23,833 nt of DNA, taken from positions 1,254,460 to 1,278,292 of the forward strand of contig ML976663.1 of NCBI GenBank assembly GCA_010015655.1, given 5' to 3'. The notes under the pieces were generated by a model. The model was not told the origin of the DNA and searched no databases. It saw only the letters and a list, made by a program, of their open reading frames with translations. How positions within the stretch are numbered: position 1 is the stretch's first letter; each line of letters starts with the position of its first letter. This document shows positions 12,101 to 21,552 of the stretch, in pieces. The stretch is from Bimuria novae-zelandiae CBS 107.79 (Eukaryota > Ascomycota > Dothideomycetes > Pleosporales > Didymosphaeriaceae). The translations under genes and the position numbers were made by a program.

Positions 12101-12845
12101 CTGGCTCATCGATGCTCGGGCTGAGTTCGTCTTGTACTGGCGGCTGGATGCGCTTTCGCGGGCGCCCTCTGCGCTTCTTTGGTGTCGCATCCGTCTCAAC
12201 ATCGGCTTGACTGGCACCTCCGCCCACACTTTCCCGTCGCGCTTGGCTCCATATGTCGTCGTCGTCGACAGGCGGTTGGGTCTTCCTCGGGCGCCCCCGC
12301 TTCCGCTTTGGCGTTCCATCCGTTTCCACATCAGCTGCGCTGGCGTCTCCTACACTCGACCGGCGAGCTTTCGACGACGCCCTCTTTCTGACTGGCGTTC
12401 CGTTCCGTTTCGTCGATGCCTCTGACTTCGCCGGTCTGCCACGACGCTTCACGGGGGAGGACGCGTCAGCGTCTTTGAGCGGAACCTTTGTGGTCTTTGC
12501 ATTGGAGAAGTGCTGCGCGATGGGCGAATCCAAGTTCTCGCTTTCGCTTCCCGGTTCCGCCTGGACCGTCACCTTGATGCGCCAGGGACTTTGGCCGCCG
12601 GTGCGCGGTGTGCGCAACAACATTTGCTTCGTGGGCGATGAGAGCTCGAATTCTGCCATATTAGGTATGCGATTCTGCTTGCTGGGCGAGCTTGAGGTGA
12701 GAGGCGATTGCTTTGGCGCACGCGTCGCTGCAGGCTGCCGTGCGCGTATCGGGTGTTCGCCAAAAGACGCGGCGAGAGGGTCGGGCGAGGATTCGGCGTG
12801 GTTTTCATTGTCGCTCGACACGACGTACCGCGGAGTGGCAGCCAT
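9102..12845 (-). CDS. Large AT-hook DNA-binding protein
   Basis: A single uninterrupted minus-strand frame encodes 1247 residues from an ATG at 12845. Near the N-terminus is a short ordered-looking patch (SPTKQMLLRTPRTGGQSPWR, then IKVTVQAEP, about 70-98) that I associate with fungal AT-hook proteins. Three AT-hooks follow: RRGRPAK (GRP at 136-138), RKRGRPRK (184-186) and KRRGRPRK (227-229). The latter two lie in duplicated blocks. AT-hooks insert into the minor groove of AT-rich DNA, so a nuclear chromatin role is expected. The middle ~850 residues are Ser/Pro/Glu-rich and probably disordered. The last ~150 residues (from about 1096) look folded and helical, with RIEPWTKTHYKALDKLYQLY and FIGARYRAWGYNVVFTDALV. 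I do not recognise that domain. The gene diverges from YEN1 with about 200 bp between starts. The AT-hook call is firm; the precise role is unknown. Confidence 0.85.
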   Translation of the reverse strand: MAATPRYVVSSDNENHAESSPDPLAASFGEHPIRARQPAATRAPKQSPLTSSSPSKQNRIPNMAEFELSSPTKQMLLRTPRTGGQSPWRIKVTVQAEPGSESENLDSPIAQHFSNAKTTKVPLKDADASSPVKRRGRPAKSEASTKRNGTPVRKRASSKARRSSVGDASAADVETDGTPKRKRGRPRKTQPPVDDDDIWSQARRESVGGGASQADVETDATPKKRRGRPRKRIQPPVQDELSPSIDEPAPQDDFALETPASTTPGADGEGAATSASSPAIEPPIPTPQERKIRLKSTPTQTEVSQKLQARKNTPIARAPGSNTDLIEISSDVDFEQESEIDADPPLSQAQHQHRTEEAADHFEDFEPVQAPAIVTEDVDGEQHDETHFAFDEGATRMPDDTTIIDSENFSMISVDSLPSCASVTRPANGPAGHSPTAQREQHLSIPYTSLQGGGKTVSSARSSSAPSHITLPLPQDPRSAPSRYKTPSEEPVELDIPPPIRPARVDLAEAQTPRIGRVVRAGVALQGVLDPNRATPEAGPSRTVDERREHLDDLFRGFSERTRRELHAGLRLGEQLAKQNQSSPSSSPPFSSPIKAMNTGSPDEVVAGGTALQQHRLLTPEDQDNDVASAAQPTELEYPILPHDHRSRFLSPVSNPEIDEDEMSWSGDTPPAQSTNENVVQSADMQTQSEFVGGAVPDIWEENAGRSSASSESNNAAKDNTPQIQDLFAHDGPVKSTRGKLSRTRRRKAVDDFQYSDEVEVSQVVTPPTTESDESPESSVQKLDKANGQTAHTPAVEEHEDDRDDESEASDDTGTFFQANLPNLFNKKRSREFRRRRARSSEVSLNLDESLLPESSPPQIAKASAMDKDKTNPFLNTPPQLAALISSPAKSSPLRRELRSADISSESAHQTFEESTLPMPPSSPFRTFVDGDTGHSMASDQRQFMHEIAGTDSSLRRIRDEADDYLDAYKPQERELEDVTELTEPSRTWNRNSTIAGSSNHRQTLEKSILKSNAAMSSNTSPAKSSSSSQHCAPDPAPSNTPNKAPTPVASRPSNKEPAHPPTDPSTPLTSSPAMQRTTSPPPLHPTLNKLDPLPRIEPWTKTHYKALDKLYQLYKKSPSLFSPTSSTHAALNTTLLTNFLNATTRNFIGARYRAWGYNVVFTDALVVLAAAYMQLLTLGSVREYEERVGKEVQMGDCAPGREGEAIIAETVVERLATVVLGEAVRRDEKRGRVVDKSGRLRVEWPV
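12110..12360 (-). repeat. Internal duplication of an AT-hook block
   Basis: Residues about 163-196 and 205-240 of the AT-hook protein are near copies. Both read SVG, then A, then ADVET, TP, K, RGRPRK and a PPV acidic tail. The duplication is visible in the DNA as two blocks of about 110-125 bp and explains why the protein has two closely spaced strong hooks as well as the more divergent first one. Confidence 0.75.
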
Positions 12846-13044
12846 GTTGTGCTGTGGAGCGATTTGCGGAATGCGGCGGGTGTGTTAACAATGCGATCTA
12901 TTTTGGAGTTGGGATGGATGCCCCGGATTGGGCCTGCGTATGTCGCTCTGTCGCCATGGCAACAATCTAATCGCCGCCTGGCGGAGAACAGGCGCCAACA
13001 TCGCGACAAAGGCGCAGGTGGCGAACATACAGCATGGTCTCGCG
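12846..13044. promoter_or_regulatory. Shared divergent promoter of the AT-hook gene and YEN1
   Basis: Only 199 bp separate the two start codons, so the genes very likely share a promoter region. The sequence is fairly GC-rich and I see no clear TATA box. Co-regulation of a chromatin protein and a recombination nuclease is an inference from this layout only. Confidence 0.5.
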
Positions 13045-16000
13045 ATGGGTATCAAAGGGTATGCGTATTGATCCATACTATGACTGCATTCGCTGATCAC
13101 TACAGGATATATCCGGAGATTGGCCCCGGCCGCCGCGTAGCGCTCTCTAAGCTCGCTTGCGAGAAGTTCGAGGACACGGGCAGGCCGTTGCGCATAGCTG
13201 TTGACGTTTCGATATGGCTATTTCAGATACAAGCGAGCAAAGGTAATTTTCCAATGCGCTGATCGTGTGCGCGACGCTGCTGACCCCGCGACTCGTTAGG
13301 TGGTACCAATCCTGCGCTGCGAACCTTCTATTACCGTCTCCTTCGTCTCATCGCTCTCGCCATTCATCCCATCTTCGTATTCGATGGCCCGAACAAACCT
13401 CCAATCAAGCGCAATAAGCGCACTGGCGGGGTTGGGGTCAGCGTCGCATCCATACCCGAATTCCTAGCGAAGCAGCTACTCAAACAGTTTGGTTTCCCTA
13501 TACACCTCGCGCCCGGCGAAGCTGAGGCCGAGTGTGCATTGCTACAAAGAGAAGGAATCGTAGACGCAGTTCTGAGCGAGGATGTTGACACGCTCATGTT
13601 TGGCAGCGGCGTGACTATCAGGAATTGGTCACCAGAGCAGAGATCAAGCAAAACCCCGACCCATGTCAACGTCTACGATGCGGTCGAGACGAAGAACGGA
13701 CCTTCCGGCCTGGATCGTGAGGGCTTAGTACTCGTAGCACTCATGAGCGGCGCCGACTACGATATGGATGGCATTTCCAAATGTGGTCCCAGATTGGCCT
13801 GCGAGGCAGCGCGAGCCGGTTTTGGCAGAGATCTTTGTCGCCTAGCGAGAAACGACACGGAAGGTCTGCGTAAGTGGCGGGAGCGGCTACAACACGAGGT
13901 CAAGACCAACGAGCACAAGTTCTTCTCCCAGAAGCGTCCAAGCATGAAGATTCCGGAAAATTTCCCTCGAGTTGATCTCCTAACCTATTACGCGCATCCT
14001 GTTGTATCAAACCGGGCCGGCTTGGACAGGTTGAGAAACTCCATAAATTGGGATCAAGGCATTGATTTTCCTGGCCTACGCAACTTCACCCACGACGCGT
14101 TTGACTGGGCCAAACTGGAAGGCGCGAAGCATTTCATCCGCAGCCTGGCACCGTCATTGCTCGTCCGTCATCTTCGAATGAGGGGCGAACAGATTGAGCG
14201 GTTTCCAACCGACGACCTCCAAGCAATTCAAGAAGATGAATCGCTGCTAATCAAGGGCATCCATGGCAAGCGACAACACGCCGTCACAGATAGCACCACC
14301 GAGCTTCGTGTTAGCTTCACGCCAGTTGAACTCGTCAAGATTGATTTGAGTACTGAAGAGCCCGACGACGAAGTCGAATTGCCCCCAGGCTCAGAGGCTG
14401 ACCTAGACGAGGAAATCCCACTGGACATGGATGATGATGCCGAAGGACCGAAGAAACGTGGTCCCACCAAGTTTGATCCTTACAAGCCTCACCGTGTATG
14501 GGTTCTCGAGACATATGTCAAGATTGGAGTCCCTCTTAAGGTCCAGGATTGGGAGGCGGAACGACAGATACCGCTGAAGCCAAAACGGGCAGCCTCGGCA
14601 AAGGATACCAGCACGACGGCGTCCAAGCCCTGCGCAACCAGACGCACAAAGACAGCCGATAATGCTCCGCAACCTTCGATCCAAAATTTTGCAAAGGTCA
14701 CAAAACCTGGAGTAAGATCTTCACGGGCTCGATCGAAAACACCTGCGGCGGAAGCGCCTGCGCCTGCAACCAAAACTAAAGATACCGTGGTCAGTCTTCT
14801 TTCATCGTCACCAGTGAAGGCCAACGGATTCACTGCATCTCAACATGTCCGAGAGAAGTCGCTTTCACCAATGATGGAGTTGCCTCCCAGCGTCACAAAG
14901 AGAAGACGTGGGCCAATACAACGAGCGCATACCCTTCCATCCAACCCCACCACTGCCCTCGACCGACCAAAAAGTCCCCGGCTTGACGTGATAGAGACTC
15001 CAGATCTAGTCGATTTACCTTCGATACCATCACCTTCACAAGCCCCAGCGAAAAAGGCACGAACGCGGACGACCAAGAAACCAGCGTCGACTCGAGCAAT
15101 TCGTGCGACGAGTGTAACAGCCTCGCCAGGCCAGAAGAAACAGACTACATTGGACGCATGGGGGTCATTGGGAAATTCACCTAGCAAGCCGCGAAAGAGA
15201 AAGCCTGCTATTGACACGACGCCCATTCCGCCACCACCGCGATTCAAGGCAGCAGAAGGGGATGTGGAAACCCTGGATCTGACGCTATCTTCTCCCTTAG
15301 GCCCCTTCCCACAACAACCCTATCCTGCTTCCAACGACTCTGAGCGATACATTCCTCCTATTGCAAGTCGCCCGGCTCTGATGTCTCTCTCCTACAATGC
15401 GTCCAATATATTGAACAATTCTTCCTCCTCAACAGCAAGCAAGGTTCCGAAAGGCAGAACAAAGCTAGCGCCGACTTCGCAACGAACTTCACCTCGCCTC
15501 CACAAATCTAAGCCTGCCTCACCAGAGATAGAATCTTTGGACCTTACGCAGCTCTTGCCACCGCCAGCATCAATAGAACCATCACCTGTAGCTCGACCTC
15601 TATCTGCATCAGCAGGCCAGGAAGTACGAACCGTGTCTCTAGAAGTAGAATCATTGGATCTGACAGGTTACTCGTCACCGCCGTCTGTAGCTCGCTCTGT
15701 GTCCGTACCAGCAGGCCAGATAGCACGAACCGTGTCTCCAGAGGTAGAGTCTCTGAACCTGACAGGTTGCTCTTCACCGCTGCCCGCAGCTAAGGCTGCT
15801 TCACCACCGCCGGCGCAGCAATCCGATACTCCCCTACGTCGCTCACCACGCGCTCACCAGTCGCCCTATCCTGAACAAGATAAGCGCAAATCGTCTCCGC
15901 CAGCAGCATGGAAGACGCAAGCTAAAAAGAAGCGCGAGATTGTGCTGCGGCAGAGCCTAGCTGGGGCATGGACCTTCATTGACGCTGAAAGCCCTGCCAA

Positions 16001-16088
16001 AGCAGGAGCGAGCGACGGTGTAGTGCTGAAGCGGAAGGAGCGTAGGCGTTGGAGGGAAAGCGAGATTGAGGTTCTGGATCTTTGCTAG
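13045..16088 (+). CDS. YEN1: Holliday junction resolvase of the XPG/Rad2 family (GEN1/Yen1)
   Basis: Three exons are inferred: 13045-13058 (14 nt, MGIKG), 13106-13242 and 13300-16088. The introns are 47 and 57 bp with GT-AG ends, and the product is 979 residues. Joining them gives MGIKGIYPEIGPGRR, the typical N-terminus of the family. Nuclease residues visible are Asp38 (AVDVS), Asp79 (FDG), Glu124/126/128 in APGEAEAE, Asp145 and Asp147 in SEDVDTLMFG, and Asp203 in SGADYD. The helix-two-turn-helix region follows (GISKCGPRLACEAARAGFG). The enzyme cuts four-way DNA junctions symmetrically to resolve recombination intermediates in mitosis. The C-terminal half (from about 440) is Ser/Pro-rich with many S/T-P sites, basic clusters fit for nuclear import (KRRRG, KRKERRR), and five LDL/LNL motif copies. 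In yeast, Yen1 is held inactive by CDK phosphorylation of such sites; regulation here is inferred by analogy. Confidence 0.93.
15264..16085 (+). repeat. Repeated E-x-L-[DN]-L-T motifs within YEN1
   Basis: The YEN1 C-terminus repeats a short acidic-hydrophobic motif: ETLDLT near 15270, ESLDLT at 15531, ESLDLT at 15648, ESLNLT at 15747 and EVLDLC at the very end. The three middle copies lie 39 and 33 codons apart. The last two of these are embedded in a longer duplicated block with AGQ, RTVSPEVES and SSP elements. The cores resemble SUMO-interacting motifs (hydrophobic L-x-L next to acidic or Ser residues), but I cannot show binding from sequence. Confidence 0.7.
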
Positions 16089-16579
16089 AGAGGCGGAAAG
16101 AATGTGGAGGTAGGCGGGAGGGGGTGAAGCGAAATAGGATAGTTATGTATGATTGCATAGCGACGGAGTCAGTCTTTAAGTGTAGAGTGTATGAATGAAC
16201 GAAATATATTCTAAAGCCCTTGGATGTGCAGATTTGCACTGATTATAACATGCTCCAAGATCCATCAGCATGTTAGACGACATGTGTGCCCACGCGTCCG
16301 TATCAGCCATACAGCCGCTAGTGCGCGTGGCGTCATCGTCAATCTCACTCGACATCGGTGCCGGTCGTGCAGTATCGACTTGCGAGCGCAATCCAAACAA
16401 CTCATTATGCAGTCGGCTCATTTACCAGAAGCTCAATGGTTTCAACAGAGGTCCAGGACAGGTTGATGATCGGCCCGCATCCTAGATGCCTGTTCCGCCC
16501 TACCTTCATCAGAAATGGCAGACACTTCAATCCCACCCAGCGGAGATTCTTCTTCGGTATGTGCCAGATCCTCGGGGTG
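16089..16579. other. Intergenic region between YEN1 and the ATPase pseudogene
   Basis: The region should contain the YEN1 3' end and the former promoter of the ATPase pseudogene. The pseudogene frame is open upstream to 16358, but the residues before about 16559 do not look conserved. An alternative ATG at 16515 lies in another frame. Confidence 0.4.
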
Positions 16580-18139
16580 ATGGCTAACCCAGCCGAGACA
16601 CTCCGCCAACTCAACGAATCAAGAGACATGCTGAGAAAGGCAAAAGAGGACATAGAGCTCACCAACGAAGCCAAGAAGATTCCTCCCAAGCACACTTTCT
16701 CAAAGCTGCCTGGATTCTATGGACGGAAAGCAGAGCAAACACTGCTTCGCAGGATTCTGTTGAATACGCCCAAGTTGACGGTAGTTTTCGGCGCGACCAG
16801 CGTGGGGAAGACGGCGCTATTGAGGGAGGTGCCGGCGACGGATGACTTTTACGTGATCAAGTTTGATCTAAGGATTAGTGGGTTTGCGGATCTGAGGATT
16901 TTGTATATCACTTTGTGTGAGTAGTTTGAGAGCTTTTTTCGGGAGATGCAGGATGAGGAGATGAGTGGGAATGGGCTTACTTTTAGGCATTTGAAGTTGG
17001 AGTTTCTCGAGAAGGAGAAGCCGGATAATGGGGTTCCGGGGTACAAGGTTACGGTCGCGGATCTGGCGAGTTTGATGGAGTCGTTGCAGAGCTGTCTGTT
17101 GAAATACTGGGAGTACGAGCCTGAGGTCGAGCAGGAGGACGACGTTAAACGGCATGACGAAAACGATGTTCGACCAAAAGATGGGCTCCAGTCCTGCCAA
17201 GTCGACGCCAGTCAGGCATCAGAGAACAGCGCACAAGACGGCGCGAAAGCCCAACAGCCCTTCAAAAAGCGCCCCGTCATCTTCCTCATGGACGAAGCCT
17301 ACAAGCTGCCCGCTTTAGTAAACGACCAATTCAGCCTCAAAGTCTTCCTCGACTCGCTCCTCGTGCTCACTAAGCAAGACCGCCTCTGCCACGTCATCCT
17401 CTCCACCAGCGACTCCTTCTTCCACCACTTCCTACGCCGCATGAACGTCAGCCACCACTCGCAGATCCTCACTATCGGCGACTGCTCCAAGGAAGAACCG
17501 CTCTCCTACTTCCTCGAGAGAATCGTGCCGTCCCTCCCAGCCGGTCTCCAGAGCAAATGAAATTTTCAGGATTTGTACGACGCGTTCGGCGGCAAGCTCG
17601 CGCATTTCAATGACTATGTGAGTGCCTGGACGAATAACCAGGGCGCGACGACTATCTACGAATCCGCAATCTTCATGCAGGCCTACACGCTCTTGCAGTT
17701 CCACCTCACGCGGCCCGAGTTCGAAACATACTCGCCGCTCTCCACGGCGACGGCTACCCCAGACCCGTCCTCTTCCTCCGCGGACGTCGACCGCGCAAAC
17801 TTCCAGCCAAAGCACCTCATATATGTGATGCGCAAGATGACGCACTGACCGTATTCGTTCCCGTACTTTGAGCTGTGCAGAGAGATCGGCACTGATGCGG
17901 TGGATTCGCTGATTCAGACGCGGATTTTGGAGTTGAGGTGGACGAAGACGGTGAGTCCCGAGGAGGAGGGCGAGGCGGAGAGAGTGTGGTTTGAGGGAGG
18001 GGTGGCGAGGCCGGTTGTGCTGCCTATGACGAGGATTGTGAGGAGAGCGATGGAGGTTGTGCTGAGGGAGGTGGATGGGAGGGAGGCGCGAGGTGGGAAA
18101 AGGGAGGCTGGGAGAAAGGGGGTGGAGCCTCTGGAGTGA
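16580..18139 (+). pseudogene. P-loop ATPase (archaeal-ATPase-like, fungal family) with three internal stops
   Basis: One reading frame runs for about 520 codons from ATG 16580 to TGA 18137-18139. It is broken by TAG at 16922, TGA at 17558 and TGA at 17846. No frameshift is needed: sequence on both sides of each stop continues the same protein. Recognisable parts are FSKLPGFYGRKAEQTLLRR, the P-loop FGATSVGKTALLRE, FDLRISGFADL, the Walker B-like VIFLMDEAYKLPAL, LLVLTKQDRLCHVILSTSD, ILTIGDCSKEE and DLYDAFGGKLAHFNDYV. These match my memory of a fungal P-loop family annotated as archaeal-ATPase-like (PF01637 type), whose biological role is unknown to me. No splice pair that I could find removes the first stop in frame. 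Each stop can be explained by one C-to-T change (CAG or CGA) or G-to-A change. I infer a fairly recent pseudogene; the exact start is uncertain. Confidence 0.8.
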
Positions 18140-19990
18140 ATGTAACGAGGGTGAGGGGATGATTGGGAATAGGTGTGCTCGCGCTTATGCCCGGAGGTGG
18201 TGTTGCAACACAGGCACAGGGATTGTTGAAGCGACTCGTGTACAACTGACGATATTTCGTGTCGCTGGTTCACATCGGATGGGCATCTCGGGGTTGAAGA
18301 TCTTGGAGTCATTGAGTCCATCCTTAACGGTATCTCCAGTGCCATTATCGGAATGTTTCGGTTTCCATGGACCGCATATCGCACACACAAAGCTCCCATA
18401 GGGATTCTCAATATATCCGTATCTTCTGACGTTCATCGCCGCTCCCAGTCACAACATCACTGAGACGGGAATGATACACCTCTCGCTGCATTCGCTTCTT
18501 CTTGTGGAGCAGGATCGGCGAGCGACGGGTTACCGCTTTCCCGACTCCGGGGCGTTTTCGCAGAATGATTACGGATGCTCGTGCGCATGCTACACAGCGA
18601 TCAATCTCCCCATCTTACAGCTGCTTGATCAGACCTTTCGTGTCCTATGTGTAAACTGTTGTGACGACACTGATCGCCTTGTTCGGCGATGGCCGCCGTG
18701 CTTTCGCTCCTTCCCGTGCCCGTGCCTTATAGCTCACGCCACATTCTTTCCCTGCACGCATATGAGGAGTAGCGATTCCACTGCTTGAAATATATCGAGA
18801 TAATGGTTGCTCCTGTCCTGAGTGATCTATTCACCCTCAAGGATTTCGTACTACATGTTCTGCTGCCACTGGTTGGTTGGCAGGGCCTGCAACCGTGACC
18901 ATGTCCATCGTCACTGCCATGAAACTTACCGGATGTTATGTTTTTCGTAATGTCTACATCCCCTCCACCAGCCGCCCCTTCCACACCCCATCCACGCCAT
19001 GCAAACTCCTCAACCGACACCGCCCCGCATACCCTGCAGCCCCGCGACACCGCTCATCTTGACACACATGCCCATACAAGCAATCTACACGCCGACACGC
19101 CGAGCCCCGACAGCACTGCGCCCTCGTCGCCCTCCACCGTGTCACGTGCATCACAGCATCTTCTTGAGCGGCGTGGCTGTAAGAGCAGTCTCCAACTTCA
19201 CATGTTAAGAAGTGGTAGAAGAGGCACGGAGGCGGGGGATAAGGCGTTGTACGCGGCGAATGCGGACTTTGTGGATCGGCAGATGGCGAGGTCGAGGTGC
19301 TGGGTGTGCGCGTTTACGGGGACCATGGAGGCGGGGGCGTATTTGGCGCCTGCGGTTTTTGGGGAGAGAGAAAGGCTGGACTGTGACAGAGGGGCATTCT
19401 TCGTGGTCGGCGGACATTAGTGCTCGGCGCGGTGTAAATTTTGGGTGTATGCGCGGGATAGGTGGGGATAGAGACGGAAGGGGTTCCTTCCGTATATATA
19501 TATATTGTCAGTTGCCCTGGCGACCCTACGGTCCACCGTGCACCTGCTTAGTCATCGATTCTCTGTTCGTGTACTATAGATAGCTAGTCTCAGCACACAC
19601 ACAATACACATCGACTTTCTGTCCACTTTTGAGCCCCACTCATCTGTCATATATATATAGGCTGAGAGGTTGGGAGGATGTGAATGCGGAGCGGTGCCAT
19701 CGAAGCGACTCGAGAGGACAACTAGGGGTGGGAATTCTGAGGGGGAGCTTTCCATTGCAGTCGCGGGGTTTCTTTGGTGCGTTTTACGTTGTTTGTGGGT
19801 ATCACGGTGGTATGTTGGAGGAAGAGTTATTACTTGCATACAAAGACAAAATGAAACTGGGCTAGGGGGAGATATTCGAACACTTCCCAGATCGGTCGGA
19901 TGGTGCAATCAAATTGCGCTACTATATGTTGCACAAGAAGATTTCGTAAGGGCCATGGACAAATTCTATACTCGAGCTAACACAGAAGCG
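18140..19990. other. Gene-poor transition zone
   Basis: About 1.85 kb contain no gene I can support. There are two short TA-rich microsatellites at 19493-19505 and 19649-19659. A decayed tRNA-like piece may lie on the minus strand near 19860-19935. The zone separates the gene-dense part from the transposon-rich part. Confidence 0.4.
18938..19420 (+). CDS. Doubtful open frame, Pro/Ser/Thr-rich then Gly/Arg-rich
   Basis: The frame has 160 codons with ATGs at 18938 and 18950. The first half is low-complexity Pro/Ser/Thr/His. The second half has a stretch with some protein-like composition (GDKALYAANADFVDRQMARS, then CWVCAFTG). I recognise no family, signal peptide or membrane segment, and overlapping frames on both strands are also open, which GC-rich noncoding DNA often gives. 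It is more likely spurious or a gene remnant than an intact gene. Confidence 0.15.
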   Translation: MFFVMSTSPPPAAPSTPHPRHANSSTDTAPHTLQPRDTAHLDTHAHTSNLHADTPSPDSTAPSSPSTVSRASQHLLERRGCKSSLQLHMLRSGRRGTEAGDKALYAANADFVDRQMARSRCWVCAFTGTMEAGAYLAPAVFGERERLDCDRGAFFVVGGH

Positions 19991-19998
19991 CTCAGAAT

Positions 19999-20560
19999 AT
20001 GCTTAAATCCGGCTTGGGATTGGGAGCAGTGCCAAGATCCGCACGGCCACGGCGCTTGTTAGTCAGCCAAACGTGTTTCCAGCGTCGAACCAGCGTCGGC
20101 ACGGCTACCCCGCGGTTACGCGCGAATGCGGACGGAACAGATGATAAGCTTGCGCCACCGCATAGCTTTACACCAGCAAACGCACCTCAACTTTTATATA
20201 ACTAACAAATAGAGAGCGGCCCCGTCTTTCCACGACACCCTTTAACTACGAGTCTCAGATTACCACCTTTAGTAACCGTTGCGCCACCGCATAGCTTTAC
20301 ACTAGCAAACGCGCCTCAGCTTTTGTATTACTAACAAACAAAGAGCGGCTCGATTAATCGAAAGAGGAAGCGCGAAGAGGAGGGCGAACTTCAAGATAGG
20401 TTGAAGCAGGAGCTACACGATAGAAGAAGCTAGGGCAAGCGTGCCTACAACAAACTTCTGGGGACTCATACGCACTAGCAAAAAAAGCGTAAACTCGGCG
20501 GGCTAGGGATGAGGTCGTTGGCACCTTGACGGAAGAAATTCATTAGTTAGGCTAAATACA
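19999..20560 (+). mobile_element. Decayed transposon-type reading frame with RIP-like stops
   Basis: In one frame, from at least 20150 to about 20560, a protein-like sequence continues through several stops. It reads APPHSFTPANAPQLLYN, a stop, a Pro/Leu-rich segment, then APPHSFTLANAPQLLYY. A strongly charged segment follows (INRKRKREEEGELQDRLKQ) and then GKRAYNKLLGTHTH and QKKRKLGGLGMRSLAP. The stops are TAA or TAG followed by typical continuation, each one C-to-T step from CAA or CAG, plus a TGA one step from CGA. A basic, coiled, charged tail is common at the C-terminus of pogo/Tc1-type transposases, but I cannot name the family. The upstream part back to 19999 is open but less convincing. 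Confidence 0.45.
20150..20349 (+). repeat. Direct repeat, 71-bp copies 129 bp apart
   Basis: Copies at 20150-20220 and 20279-20349 share the run TGCGCCACCGCATAGCTTTA and most of the following 50 bases, ending in AGAGCGGC. The spacing of 129 bp equals 43 codons, so the duplication keeps the reading frame of the decayed element. Most differences between copies are C/T or A/G transitions, as expected after RIP. Confidence 0.8.
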
Positions 20561-21552
20561 CCAGGTATAACTACTATTGTAGGGTGAATGCAATGCGATG
20601 CACACTGCAATGCTCATTTAGGGAGCCGTTCGTTGTTTGACCATACGACAGCTATATCACCAAAACATGTTGAGCCTTCCATCTTCGTATGCGCTTACAA
20701 CGACGGCGTTCCGCCGGCGACGCTCAACCCACTTGCCGAAGCGCAGGCTTTGATTTCCAGCCGCTGCACTCTATCTTATCTTGTACCCCTCTTGTGTCAT
20801 CATATTCCCCCTCAACGAGCCGAGACTAGATCTCGGCTGCTGCTTGGTCTAAGAATCGGCTCTGGTGGGCTCGAGAACTATGTGGCCGTAGTGGGCTTGG
20901 TCGCGTCTTTCGTTCGGTCAGCGGAGAGAACAACAGTCGGTTTCGGAGCTTGAGGGCGAGGAAGCTATCGAGGTCGTTGTGCGTTAGACCGCATCTCAAA
21001 GTGCGTAGGATAGCTGTGGTAGTGCAGGTGGCTTATCGAAAGCACGTGATGGGCTTGGCGCGATAGCGGGATTGAGCCGCGACAAGGACATTTCTAACGG
21101 TGTTGTTTCATCTGGATTTGAAATATTGCTCTTTATTTAACTAAATCTCGGCCTTGCCTTTCTCGTGTGCCCCCGGTCCTGCGCATCCACGAACGTTACC
21201 CCAGCTCCGGTCACAGACGGCACCAATTACATGAACTCGACCGTCGACACTCTCACATTTTCTTCCTAGCCTTTTTGGTGCTTCATAGGATCTTTTGCGA
21301 CAGCAGACCTCAGCTCCAACCCAGATCAAAAGGCTAATGGATAATTAATGTGTCTACCAACGGTGCTCTCACTCCCACAACATCCAAAATCTTGGGTCTC
21401 CGTCAGAATCATAACTAGGAGGCTGTCGTTGGCTCTACTATACGTACTCCTTAATGCTCGGGATCGGGACGTTTGCGTGGCCGAAGTTGAGCCGCTACGA
21501 AAGTCCTGAGGAGGAAACTGCGCCGCTGTCACATCGCTCTTTACTTCTTCAG
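20561..21552. other. Transposon-compartment sequence without a supportable gene
   Basis: The composition is mixed: a moderately GC-rich patch near 20680-21000 and more AT-rich ends. Short frames, such as 121 codons at 20588-20953, show no domain and are contradicted by other open frames. I see no RNA gene. Confidence 0.35.

Noticed and set aside
16515..16592. Upstream exon from ATG 16515 joined by a 36-bp intron to the ATPase pseudogene
   Set aside because: The intron would be too short and the join does not keep the reading frame.
16946..17560. Middle ATPase segment as an independent gene
   Set aside because: The segments on both sides continue the same domain in the same frame, so it is one broken gene and not several small ones.
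19860..19935. tRNA-like sequence on the minus strand, with a TAGCGCAATTTG A-box-like run and a GTTCGAATA B-box-like run
   Set aside because: The acceptor arms do not pair, the region between anticodon stem and T arm is several bases too short, and the base before the presumed anticodon is not T. At best it is a decayed tRNA or SINE piece.
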